Shown in pieces: positions 12,095 to 22,718 of a stretch of DNA of 64,000 nt. Location of the stretch: contig JAGFNX010000103.1 in the NCBI GenBank assembly GCA_017657125.1, forward strand, positions 227,823 to 291,822, written 5' to 3'. This DNA comes from Scopulariopsis brevicaulis. Its lineage: Eukaryota; Ascomycota; Sordariomycetes; Microascales; Microascaceae. The first letter of the stretch is position 1. Each line of letters starts with the position of its first letter. The position numbers and the translations under genes were made by a program. The notes below the pieces were generated by a model. The model was given only the letters and a program-made list of their open reading frames with translations. It was not told the DNA's origin and searched no databases.

Positions 12095-12156
12095 GTACAC
12101 GACGGTATTGCCTGCGATTGACGGCCCTGGTCGCTAACGGGATATTGTTTGTTCAG
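12095..12156 (+). other. probable 5' UTR intron
   Basis: A GTACAC donor, a GCTAAC branch point and a TTTGTTCAG acceptor define a 62-nt intron just upstream of the start at 12212. The frame continuous with the downstream protein has no ATG upstream, so the intron is placed in the leader. A short upstream frame from 11986 (MALEAPLRSS) would be read before the main start and could act as a uORF. Confidence 0.5.
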
Positions 12157-12211
12157 GTCATCTCCAAGCCCAGCCGATTCGCAATCTCTTCGTCCCGACA
12201 GCGCACAGAGG

Positions 12212-14482
12212 ATGTCGGCAAGCCTCAGTCTCGTGAGCCCCAGCGACCTCGTCGGGCCCTCTCCGGTCACCTCGAACGGAACCGAGACGACGGAAATCGA
12301 GGATGAGGAGTCTGATGAGGTCCACCAGCCCTCCTACCGGGGGGCACAAGAGCCTCAAGTTCGTGTCTCTTCACCTCGGAGCACGTCGTCCGAAGGCGAC
12401 GCTAACCACCTTGGACAGCTCATGATGCTCAAGACTAATATCCCGGACCAAATCCGGCGGAGCGTAAACGAGGAATCCGTTTCCGTGATCCATGCTCCGG
12501 AGAGCTTCCGCAGTTGGGTACGTCTTCCGGGTGCACTCCTGTTGCGATTAATGTCAGAGTTGCTAATCCCTCGCAGACCTCAACAGAACCAACTGCGGAC
12601 GAGGAGCAAACAGACGAAAGGAGCTCCCCGAAGGATTCAAGTACCACTGTCACCGTCGACGAGCCTGAGAAAAAGGTAGCTCTCGTTCCCAACCACTCAT
12701 GAAAGTGGCCCGCTAACATTGTCCAGCCCCGGGAACACGCCACGCCGCCACCGCTCTCGACCAATGTCCGGCCGGTCAGGTACAGCTTGGAAACGACAAC
12801 GCCGCAGGCGCAGAACTTGCGAGACGTTTTGAACGACTCGCCTCGGGTACGCTCAAGTAGTACAAGTAGTCTTGGGAGTATGTACTGATGTTGACCCCTA
12901 ATCCGCTCTATACCACTAACACGCGGTTTAGAAATCGAGGAGATGATGGAGACGGAGACAGAGGCGGAAAGCAGCGCGGACGCAGACGTGGATGAGCACT
13001 ACCTAGGCGCTACCGCGTATGATGCACCAGAGGCTCCGGAGTTCTCGTCCGAAGTTGCCGCACTGCGGACAGCACTCCAAGAGTGCTGGACGCTTTGCAA
13101 CACGCTTGCTACCCTCAGTTCCATCCAGCGCGCGCGAATGTTCAATTCGGGGACTCCTGATGCGCATGAGAGGGCGTGGAGAGCTTGCTGGAAGCTATGC
13201 CAGCGGCTATACGACAACAAAGACAAGGAGCAAGAGTCGCTGACCACGCAACGGATGAACCTCGATCTCTGCCGGGACTTTTGCCAGTCGCTATTTGATA
13301 TCCGACAACGGCAAGATGAAATTGCCGACTCCATTCTCCGGGTCAGCTTTGAGCTGAACAACCAGTAAGTGATGACCCTAGCCAAACCTTCTTCGACGCC
13401 ACCTCCATCCTCCGTCACTCACAGACTAACACACATGTAGCCTTTACAGCGCCCAGGACAGCCGGACCCTGCCAGAGGCGTTCAGGGAGCGCACGTTGGA
13501 CTTTTACATTACCCTATGTCACCGCTTGATGAAGCAGCGAGAGCTGCTGCAGCTACCGGAGGATACCGACTCACTGCTTCGAGCGTGCTGGTCTCTAGCC
13601 GAAATGCTTTTCAGCCTGAGACAAAACAAGCGCGATGGACGTCCGGCGGATGAAGAGCTCCTAGGTTCAGCGGTACAGGCGTGCTGGGAGCTCTGCGATA
13701 TCTTCAGGGAAGGGTGCACCTCTGTACGGCCGGATCGGAATACGCCACGCGCATCGCAAACAAGCTTCTTCGGACACCAGATCGACCAGAGTGGTCGCGA
13801 AAGCCGCGCATCGAACCGATCTTCACTCAGCAAGCGAGACGCACATAAAGCCATGGAGGACCGCGCGCGAAGACAAGTTCTGCCTGTTCCCGAAACACCC
13901 GTTACCGAGTTTGAAGATACGCCGCTATCTCCTGAGAGCGAGTCCCCGTCAGCGCCGAACATCATGGTCCTCGGCACCGTGTCGGATAGCAGTCGCGGTG
14001 GCCGCTGGTCGAGCAATGCCTCCAGCCTCTCGAGCTATTCCCACGGCAGCGCCAAGACGTCAAGCACCGCTACGACGGCCACGGCCGAAGATAGCAACGT
14101 GACGCGGGTGAAGATACTCGTCCTGAAGGCGGCCATGATTGTCGGCTTTAACCGGGACGTCGCGCCGGAGGGCAAGCCTGGGATGGCGACGCTTCAGTCC
14201 TTCGTCAAGCAACTACCGCTGGGCTCCTTCGGATCCCTACCGTCGCATGCCTCGCTGCTGCAAAGCTACAAGAACCTCATCCTCTCGGACTCGGTGCTTC
14301 CCAGGTCGTCCATGCTGCCGGTGAGGGGCAGGCGGGCGACGGCGTCGGAGATCGCGAAGGCGGTGCTGTACATGATGCACCGGTCGAGTCAATACGCGTT
14401 CCTGAGGGACCTATTCCGACTGGTGTTTAATTTCACGATTGATGAGGCGGAGTCGAGGAAGAACTTTAGCATTGTGGTGTAG
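12212..14482 (+). CDS. fungal-specific protein with repeated ACW-x-L motif
   Basis: Five exons (12212-12517, 12577-12675, 12727-12877, 12932-13364, 13441-14482) give 676 aa. The first 190 residues are acidic and Ser/Thr-rich and look disordered. The ordered part has four similar helices: ECWTLC near 236, ACWKLC near 270, ACWSLA near 378 and ACWELC near 410. A low-complexity Ser-rich linker follows, then a conserved-looking C-terminal block (VKILVLKAAMIVGFNRD to the end) with a run of helices. It resembles the uncharacterised fungal family annotated, I believe, as DUF7624; I could not verify that name. No catalytic motif, signal peptide or membrane segment is seen. All splice phases agree; an earlier donor in exon 3 is possible. 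Confidence 0.85.
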
Positions 14483-15708
14483 GAGGCCAGCCTCCAAGAG
14501 AGGTCCGCTCCCTACTCACCATGTGAGGATGAGCGTGTGCGAGTCTCGGCGCTCCGGCGAAGGAGTCGCCACGCACGATCTCTTGGATATTGGGCGGCTA
14601 CCTAGATATGATTCCTTCGCATGTCCAGATCACTTGCTATTGGCAACTTACATTTCGTTTCGGCCTGCGCGAGATACCCTTGAAGATACGTTTCCTTACG
14701 ACCTTTTTCCTGTTTCATTTATATAATTCAACGTCTACGGATTTCTAGCGCTGTTACGGCGGCACCTAGAGCAGCAAGGGGCGGCTTCTGCTCCGATACA
14801 CCCCCGGTGATCTGCTTCTCCTTTTCAGGTGTAGTATGGGGTTAGGGGAGTATGTCGTCGGTTGTATCTACATTTCTATTTGGGAGGCAGACTGGGGCGC
14901 AGGGGGAGTGTTCTCGTGTTATTGGAGAGTTCATGGGTTCAACGTTGCTTTCATGTGCTTTGCGAAGATTAGAATGGCGGGATGTATGTGATTTTTGGGA
15001 TACATAATACCACTTTTGTTGGATGTAGTCTGAACATATCTTGTTCTTACATCTGTCTCATTGTGTTTTCAGGTGGAGGTATAAGGCGGGTTTTGGTGCG
15101 TTGTATCTCGGTTGTCACATTGGTGCTTCCTTGACATGTCTCGAACCTCGTACTTTGCTTCTTTCTTACATCTTCCGGTCTATCTCACTCTACTGTGCTC
15201 CCTTGGGACTCTGAATACATTTCGCACGCCCATCATTTCGAGGCCATGTTGCTCCCCCTTCCTTCTTCGAGACCGTCGTCAACGCCATAACGCCATGGCA
15301 TCTGGTATCCCCTGACCTTTACGTCTTCCTGGTCTACCTTATTTCTCTACCTTGCACCATTTGGAGTCTGGTTACGTCTCCGACGCCCATCGTCTCGGAG
15401 GTACGCTGATCCCGCTTCTCTAAGGCCGTCATCAGCGCCACGATGCCTTGGGCCGCCCTAGCCTCCGCCTCCTCTTCCCAATATGGTATTCCTGTCTTCA
15501 AGCTGGCCTCGTCTGCTCCAGACTGGTTCTTCTCTTGCGGGCGGTTGGCCTTTTACTTTCATGGTCCTCTTTACTACACTCGATGCCTTTCGTCTTAGGG
15601 CTCTAGTTTCCTGAGGGGAACTCGTTATGAATCGCACCTACTCGGGGCGAGTAAGGAAGCACAGTAGGTTGCACGACCTTCCTTCCACTTCACGGGCTGC
15701 CAGGCATC
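14483..15708. other. intergenic 14483-15708
   Basis: Starts with the 3' UTR of the preceding gene. From about 15110 to 15600 it is pyrimidine-rich, with two diverged copies of a segment (around 15215-15300 and 15380-15455, each with GTC-TCA-CGCCA-type words). This could be the leader of the small gene at 15709, or plain non-coding DNA. Confidence 0.35.
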
Positions 15709-16031
15709 ATGTATCGCATTCATGAGAACCCCTGGGAGAAGCCACTGTGGAAGGCCCTGGGGCTCAACAAGGTATGCACGTCACTCATCACTCCTCACCG
15801 CCACAATGGGCTTTATATTCATATCCTTCGTGAATTGAATCCCTGGATATCTCCCGCCTATTTCGAACCATTACCAGATACCAGACCATATGACGACCCT
15901 ACCCTAACGCCAACTGTGCCAACTGACAAAAAAAACAGGAAGGAAAACAGGAGTACAAGAGTCTGTCCACTCAAGCACACACAAGTCGAAACCCACATCT
16001 CATCAACTCTCAACGCCTCCTTCCTCAATAA
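15709..16031 (+). CDS. tentative spliced small protein, 51 aa
   Basis: Exon 15709-15771 encodes MYRIHENPWEKPLWKALGLN plus a Lys, ending at a GTATGC donor. A 167-nt intron ends in GACAAAAAAAACAG with CTAAC and CTGAC branch candidates. Exon 15939-16031 adds 30 residues (EGKQEYKSLSTQ start) to a stop. Third codon positions in exon 1 are mostly G/C, as in neighbouring genes. I do not recognise the family. A pyrimidine-rich stretch upstream could be the leader. Alternative: a first exon of a larger gene or a chance frame. Confidence 0.35.
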
Positions 16032-16320
16032 CCAGACAACAAAAGTTGAAGAAAAGTGACTAGAAAACAACAGGAAAAACCTTTGCAGGTCATACCCTTC
16101 AACATCTAGCGGACATCCAACAAAATTCCTTGTCCACCACTCCGTCCAATCAACCATGCGCCACAGACATGAGAGAAAACCGACCCAGAACGGTCGAGGG
16201 AAGTCATGACGGCATCCGATTTGAGCGCCAAAGAGCCCCGCCTCCTACCCGATGGGGACGTGAGCTTCTTCCGAGTGGAAGTTTCCGCCACTGTCCGACG
16301 TGATGCTGCTCGGACGCCCT

Positions 16321-18279
16321 CTATTTATCATCTTTTTTGCTGTCCGCGTTTTCGGTGCCCTTCTCGAGTTGGGCGTGGATCTCCGGCGACTGGGTAGTAG
16401 TCCCCGCCAACTGCGGAGTCTCTGAACGGCGGGCCGATTCAGCCATGTCCCGTTCGAACTCTTCGCCGTCAAAGCCCTCTTCCGTCTCCCCGACTAGTCC
16501 AGGGACGTCCGCCTCCGGCTGCTGTTGATCCGCCAATTCCCGGGCCCACCGCTCCATGAACACCTCGAGCCGCTCGTCGTGGATGTCTTCCTCCGCCAGC
16601 CCGGTGTCCTCGTCAGCATCGGCGTCGGTCTTCCCCTGATCGCTCCACGGAGCCTGAGCCGGGTCCATTGCGAGGAATCGTCCCTCATAATCGTCATAGA
16701 TTTGCTGGTTCGTGAGCGGTAGAACTGGTTGTACGTCGGACGGAACCGGCTGCTCGAGGGGGTTCCCAGGGACGGTTCCCCCGGGGTTGACGAGGTCGTC
16801 CGGGATGGCCGTGTTTCTCCAGTCGTGGACGACCCAGTCCTCCAGTCCCGTTCTGAAGAAAGAGTCAGGCTCGGGATAAGCATGCACGTCGGTGTAATCC
16901 ACCTCAGTGGGCAGGATGTTCTGGCCGTTCGGGGCGAGGTTGGGGACTGGGCCGACGGGGTAGCGGGGGACGTGGTACCGTTCCAGGATGGGGGGATACG
17001 TCGGGGTCATCGGCGGGGTCCAGAAGTTTTCCTGGCCGTTGATCTGGCCGTATTCGGTGGGCGGCGGGGGGAAGAAGCCGTGCTGTTCTTGGAACTGCCG
17101 CGCCTGGACGGAGACGGGCGAAAAAGAGACGCGTTGTCCCTGAGCGTTTCCCTGGCCAGAAGGCGGCGGGAAGGAGCTGCGGTGCCCCTGGATCTGTCCC
17201 TGACCACCAAGTGGAGGAGAGAAAGAGCCATGATCCTGGACATGTCCCTGACCAGAAGATGACGAGAAGGAGCCATGCTGCCTCTGAGCGTATCCCTGGC
17301 CGGAAAGCGGCGCGGAGCCGTACTGGCTTTGAAGGTGTTCTCGGCCAGTCATGGGAAATGAACTATCATGATAGGTAGGCCCCCCCGAGAGCTGCTTGAC
17401 GGGGTCAGTCAGTTTATACCAAAGAAGGGCATGGAGTCGGCCGAAGCACAAGTCACTCCCCGTTTACATATATGTGGAGACTTACAGGCTGGTTGAACAT
17501 GGCCGCGGTCTGCCGGGCGCCTCCCTGTGCGGGACGGATGTCGAATAATGTCTGGCTGCTCTGCGATGGGGCCGGCGAGTTACCCCTGGCAAGAAAGCTG
17601 TTAGTATGAGGGTTGGGAGGGTATGCCTTTTCTAGGTTCTCTAGGAGGGTTTGCCTCTATCATTTGGGTATTGTAGAAGGCGGAGGGACGCAAGGAGGAT
17701 TCCATACGGAGACGGGGTGAGATAGGCATTCATATCGCAGTCCTGAGCAGATGACTCTCCTTGGTCTGAAGCCTCTTCGGCCTTTGCAGCAGCAGCACTA
17801 TTGGATCGTCAGCCATGCTTGTTCTGTTACCGACGCAAGTGCAACCGAATCGGAGAGCATTCGAACTGGGAAGGTAAAGCTGGCTCTGATCTGACTGGAA
17901 AGATCCGAAAGGCGGAAAAGGTACTGAGAACACTGGTCCTACTTGGACGAGAAGGTGGAAGATGCCCAGGGTGTAAGGGGACTATGAGAGGCGGATGCCA
18001 GGTCCAACTCGGATTGGAAACGGGGAGAGATCAGGAGATAACTTACGCGCGAGCCTCCAACTTCTTGCCTCGGCGTCTATTCCTATACCTAGGATCATCC
18101 GCCTGGCCATTGGGGAACACGTACCGCAGCCGAAGGTACCGAAGCTGCCCCTGCCCAAGGGACCTACCGAAGCGCTCTCGAAATCGCGATACGACGGTCC
18201 TCCATGGCTCGCGTTCCTCTCGGTTGACTAGGTAGATGGCCTTGACGAACTCCTTTTCCTCTTCGGTGTAGATGACCAT
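16321..18279 (-). CDS. protein with Myb/SANT-like head and Gly/Gln-rich repeats
   Basis: Four exons (18279-18047, 17797-17708, 17585-17486, 17391-16321) give 497 aa. Residues 3-52 (YTEEEKEFVKAIYLVN, then a Trp and basic helix) resemble a short Myb/SANT or Zn2Cys6-less DNA-binding head. An Ala-rich linker and PSPGNSPAPSQSSQ follow. Residues 157-251 are imperfect repeats of about 17 aa, each with GQG then Gln/His then SFSPP (for example GQGHVQDHGSFSPP). The C-terminal third is acidic. There is no signal peptide or membrane segment. The final exon may begin three bases earlier (CAAG versus CAG acceptor). The 249-nt first intron is long and could hide another exon. The family is unknown; a transcription-related role is only a guess. 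Confidence 0.78.
17062..17346 (-). repeat. coding tandem repeat, GQG-type
   Basis: This section encodes residues 157-251 of the Myb-like protein. Five to six imperfect units of 15-18 codons share Gly-Gln-Gly, a Gln/His-rich middle and Ser-Phe-Ser/Pro-Pro. The DNA copies are diverged, so this is an old expansion. Confidence 0.7.
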
Positions 18280-19046
18280 GTTTGAGAGGATGTGATGTGT
18301 GGCTGGGGAGGGGAGGTGAGTAGGGGGATTTGGGGCATGATGGGAGATTAGGGGTGAGGTGGGAGTGAAAGGGGAGGAGACGAAAAGACTAACAAGAGGT
18401 TAAAGGGTGTAAAGGTTTATGTGGTGTCAAAGGAGATGCGTGTTGTGTTGAAGATATCCTTTGGGTATTGTGTTGAGGAGGAAGTGGGAAAAGTGGAAAG
18501 GAGAAGTGGAAGAGTGATGGTTGGGGAGACATTTATCCTTCTGCGCAAACAAGAGGGTAATGAGGGTTTGCCACAGCGTCTTCCTCGGAATACGTCACGC
18601 TTCTCAATGGAATATGGCAGCTCGAGGCTGGGGGCCAGTGAATTGGTGCCCTGGTCTTGCTCCAGGTGGGATACCTACTATTCGGGAAGGAGCCCGTTGT
18701 CGCGTGGGGGACGCGGTTGGTGCTCCAGGTCGATAGCCTCGTGTGGGGGCGCAGCTCTGGCTTCCGGAAGCTGGGGCGCGTTACGAGGCGCGTTTCTTGC
18801 GTTGTTGCCTAGGGACAGCACGCGGTCTTGGGCCGGGCACTGGTTGGGAATAAAGGTTCTCGGGAGTCTAGGGGTAAGTTGGAGTGAAGACTAAGACCAG
18901 TCATTGGGATTCACCTGGAGCCGTAGGTCAGACTACTGCAGTCATGAGTTATACTGCAGCTATGAGCTGTGGACTTGGCCGATACCATATCGGACGTCTC
19001 TCAAAGGGATGAGTCCTTGTCATTTTGTTTTCTATTAACCACCAGA
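18280..19046. other. intergenic 18280-19046
   Basis: Purine-rich on the plus strand next to 18280, which is the usual pyrimidine-rich leader and promoter of the leftward gene. The rest carries the 3' region of the methyltransferase. Plus-strand frames here (for example 18421-18894) look like chance frames. Confidence 0.5.
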
Positions 19047-20208
19047 CTAGCTGCGCCTACGCCCAAACACCCCCCACCAACACTTCACCTCGTCCTCGTC
19101 CGCCTCCCAGTCGTCCTGCCCCCCGAGCTCCCCCTGCTCAACGCAGTCGATTGGCTCCTCCCCTCCTGCCATCAGCTCCACAAACGAGTCCTTGAGCTTC
19201 CTCGTCGTGGCGTCGCGCATCGGCACCATGACGACGGCCCTCGAGTCCGGCCCGAGCGCCAGCTGCTTTGAGATGGCGTCGGTCAGGAGCTCGGGGTGGT
19301 TATCGTCGTACATTGGATCGGCCACGAGGACGACCTGTGACCCGGTTAGTCTAAACCCCTGTCCAATAACATCTACAGAGCTACGAAGCATCTCCGAGAA
19401 CAAACCTTGAACTGGTTCGGCGTCCCGAAAAGCCGCTGGTCAATCTCATCGACATCACCACCCCATGTGAGAGCCCCCACGTCGACCGACGCCCCCATAC
19501 TACTCAGCACCTCCGAGTTCGCCTCCGCATTGGCAGCCAGGTTCGGCACAATAGACGGCAGGTCGCTCATCGCGACCTCGAGGCCCCAAATAGCGGCCGC
19601 TGCCAGCCCCAGGAGCCCCGTCCCTGAGCCGAGCTCGAGGACGCGGGGCCGGGGCTCACCGAGGGACTCGTCGAAGAGGCGGAAGAGGGAGGTGGAGGCC
19701 AGGATGGGGAGCTGGAGGGCGAGGAGGTAGGAGGAGCCCCAGGTCTTGAAGCCGAGGGAGTCGCCCGTGATGGCGGGCTCCTTTATGGCCAGGGAGAAGG
19801 GGGTCGGCGGGAGGTTGAAGGGCCAGGAGCGGGTTATCTCGCCCATGCCTGTGGGTTTAGCATGTCATCGCAGCAAAGGGGGGGAGTGGGGGGGTGCTTG
19901 GTGTTAGCAGGAGGGGAGGGGCGCGAACCTGCTCTGCCGGACCGCTCGGATATCCGCCGGCTCGCCAGCTCCCAGAGCTCATCCCGCTGGTCCTCCGTCA
20001 CCCACCCGAGGGGGCTCTTGATGATGGACGAGAGGTACTGGGCCACCTCGCGCCGGTGGGTGAAGGTGGCCTCCTGCTCGGCGACGATGTCCTCGACGCG
20101 GCTGCGGTGGTTCCAGATGGCCGGCTTGAGCTCGAGGCTCTCGAGGCACGCGTGGAGATCCTCGAAGGGGGGCCGCTGCCAGGGCTGGGGGAGGTCGAAG
20201 ACTGACAT
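19047..20208 (-). CDS. SAM-dependent protein methyltransferase (EFM2/Rrg1-like)
   Basis: Three exons (20208-19929, 19848-19406, 19334-19047) give 336 aa. The N-terminus (MSVFDLPQPWQRPP, then WNHRSRVEDIV and YLSSIIKSPLGWV) is the typical non-catalytic region of this fungal group. Motif I is VLELGSGTGLLGLA near residues 163-176, followed by MSDLPSIVPNLAANAEAN and the post-II VVLVADPMYDDNHP, which replaces the DxxY/DPPY of other branches. The seven-beta-strand METTL21-like family methylates lysines, often on translation elongation factors; yeast EFM2 and S. pombe Rrg1 are the nearest names I can offer. Branch point ACTAAC precedes the last acceptor. The C-terminus is acidic and then ends WWGVFGRRRS. 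Confidence 0.87.
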
Positions 20209-20746
20209 GGTGGGGATGGTGTCAGGCGGGGTGAGTGTGAGGGTATTATGGGGGCGAGGAGCAGGGGGCTAGCAGGTAAAAATATCACTCCCTTGGGCGA
20301 GAGGCATCACGCGGAGATACGCATCGCGACTATAGAGAACGCATGAACGGAGAGTAGGGGTATATTTCATCGTTGGGGATAGTCCACTCAGGGTTCGCAT
20401 AAGAATGCTAAAAAAGAGGATATCCGGAGACGGTGGGGCCTAAAAATTCAACTAGCAGTAACACGGACTTGCCCGGCCTCGGACAGGCAGTGGAAGGGGA
20501 AGGCGGCATTCTATTAGTGAGTGTGGGGCGTCTCGCTCTGACATTGGGTCTGCGTTCGTCGTCGGGGCCCCCGTGGCACGTGGCTGACGGAGGCTCTAGC
20601 GTAGGACCCTGAGTGGCTGAAAATAGACTCCGCAGGCGCTCCGCCATTGGCCGAAACTCTGTGCCTTGCCTCCCCTCCAGCTCCCAGCTGCCGGAACCCT
20701 GCAGATCACAAGGCTGGCTCACCGCCCTGCATTCTGCCACGCCATT

Positions 20747-20754
20747 TATATAAA
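20747..20754 (+). promoter_or_regulatory. orphan TATA box
   Basis: TATATAAA followed 20-80 bases later by a long CT-rich stretch, the layout of a strong fungal promoter. No protein-coding gene is evident downstream, so it may drive a non-coding RNA or be a relic. Confidence 0.35.
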
Positions 20755-22505
20755 TTTTCAAGCAGCCCCGCGCCAGACTCTGACTCTCCCCCTCTCTTCT
20801 TTCCCTTCCCCCGTGGAGCACCGTCCCCTTCAACGCTGCGTTTCTATGCTACAAACGGAGAGATTGGCAACAATCTCTCGAGAACTCTCGCTCCCTCTTT
20901 GGAGGTGCGTTTGTTCGAAATTCCTGGCATATGAGAAATTCGGAGTAATCTCTTCAAACTCTACCCGCATGGGCTTGTGGCAACAGCCACGGCCCGGGTC
21001 TGCCCGTGAGGGCCTGACGCGACCGCGTCTGCAACTGGCATCAGAAAAGCAGGGGGCCGGGGCCGGGACGTCCTTCGGGGTTGTCTCGGCTTCCGTCTTT
21101 CCTATGGGAGGGCCGTTGCGAAGATTGTGTTGTGAAAGACACTGGAGTGCGATACGCAGCGTGCCTGGGCTTCTCTCTTCTTCTTTCCTCGGAGGGGAGG
21201 GGGAAGGGGCCTGGGTACAATTCGATTCCGATTATTCTGTTGGGGACGGTGCGCCACCGTGGGCGGCGAAGTCGGACTCTGGACCTCCTCGTGGTGCCGC
21301 CTGGGAAACCTCCGGGCCAACGCAGAGACGCTGGGCCTCGTGTCCAAGTTATAGTTCCGTACGGACAATATATCTGATTTCTTGATGAGGATGCTTGGGG
21401 AAAGTATGCTCCCGCTTGTTCTCCCTCGGTGAAGTCTTGCAGGTATTAATTGATGTTCGCTTCTGTCCTGAGGAAGCTGTCCTACTGCAACAACACAAAA
21501 CAGCATAGACGACGTGCATCGGTCCGAGTCGGCATCGGACAGCCCCCGGTATCGACATGCTCACGCACCTTGCCGGTATCATGTCGACTTTCCTCGACGG
21601 CGTCAACGGTATCCTGCCCCTCGGCTGGCCGCAGTCCTCACCTCTGGCGCGCCCTTGGCTCCTGGACGCACGTCTCCGCCACCAGAGCATGGGAGGTCCA
21701 ATCCTGTCGAGGGCGGCGCGCCGGCGGTCTGGTACGGGTACTTGTAGTCTCGCGGGAACTATCTGTGATCTGGGCTGGAGTGGAAAGGGGCGCGTGCTGC
21801 GCATGGCTCCAATGCGCCGAGGGTAGATGGAGTCCGGTAGGTCTCACAGTTATCACTACGGCAATCCGGGATGAGATGCCGTGACTGGGATGTACGTCCC
21901 GGGGCTTGTCCTCCGGTCTGGCACTGGCTCAGATGCACATCCAAGCGCCTCTGAGACGCATCATCTGGCATCCGGAGGCTCTGGTCCCCCGGAAATGCCT
22001 GTCTCACAACACGGGGACCCACATCAAAGACATACAACCAGCTCCGCCACAAGACAAGTAAACTCCCGAGGCCCAAGACACAGAATTCTCGTCCCAGGCC
22101 GTCAGATACAACGTGATGTAGACATACCCAGCATTCAACCTCCCCGCCCACTTTAGCATTACTTCCTCATTTCACTTCACACATCAAACTCCATCGAAAC
22201 CTCGATTTCACGTCTCTCATTTCATCTGCCTCGTCTACCTCGTCTACCGCGTATACATTGCCTTGCCCGACCCTTTCCTTCCTTTCCTTCCCCTCCTTTC
22301 CCTTCCCTCGAAAATTCCAAGATCAACATGATCGGATATCAAAACTCCCCAACAAGGAGCATACTAAAGAAAAGTAAGAAAGACAAAAAAGAATAGTAAA
22401 GAAAATCAAAAAGTTGCCGCTATGTGGACGTTCCGTCCAATGCACCATCCATGCAAAATGTCAGGATATGGGGGAAAATGTCAAAGAAATGAGAAACAAG
22501 TGTCA

Positions 22506-22533
22506 GAAATGTCAAAATGTCAAAATGTCAAAA
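22506..22533. repeat. AAATGTC short tandem repeat
   Basis: Three to four near-perfect units of AAAATGTC in the 3' flank of the ELL gene; further single copies lie just upstream (22456-22490). Confidence 0.7.
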
Positions 22534-22718
22534 CAAAACCCCTAGGCCTTTGGCTCTTTGCCTTTGCTGTTCCTGTAAATGCACTTGGATATGTCCCAAA
22601 CTCCTCGCACCGTTCATGAAAAAAAGATCCGTTAGGCAAACCAACCCCCCCTCTCCTGGCCTTCCTCTTCATCCACATATGCTCCTCCCCTCCCCCGGCC
22701 AGCCCAACCGGCGAGGCA

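Larger units (their letters stand above)
20209..22718. other. intergenic 20209-22718
   Basis: Holds the methyltransferase promoter and the ELL 3' region. A strong TATA box (20747-20754, plus orientation) is followed by a CT-rich tract but no convincing gene. An 89-codon plus frame from 21557 (MLTHLAGIMSTFLDGVNG) looks coding at its start only. Around 22255-22320 there is a CT-rich tract followed by an ATG at 22328 with a 21-codon frame. Words of AAATGTC repeat at 22506-22533. Confidence 0.4.

Noticed and set aside
21557..21826. 89-codon plus frame MLTHLAGIMSTFLDGVNG
   Set aside because: Only the first 30 codons look coding; no splice partner or family was found.
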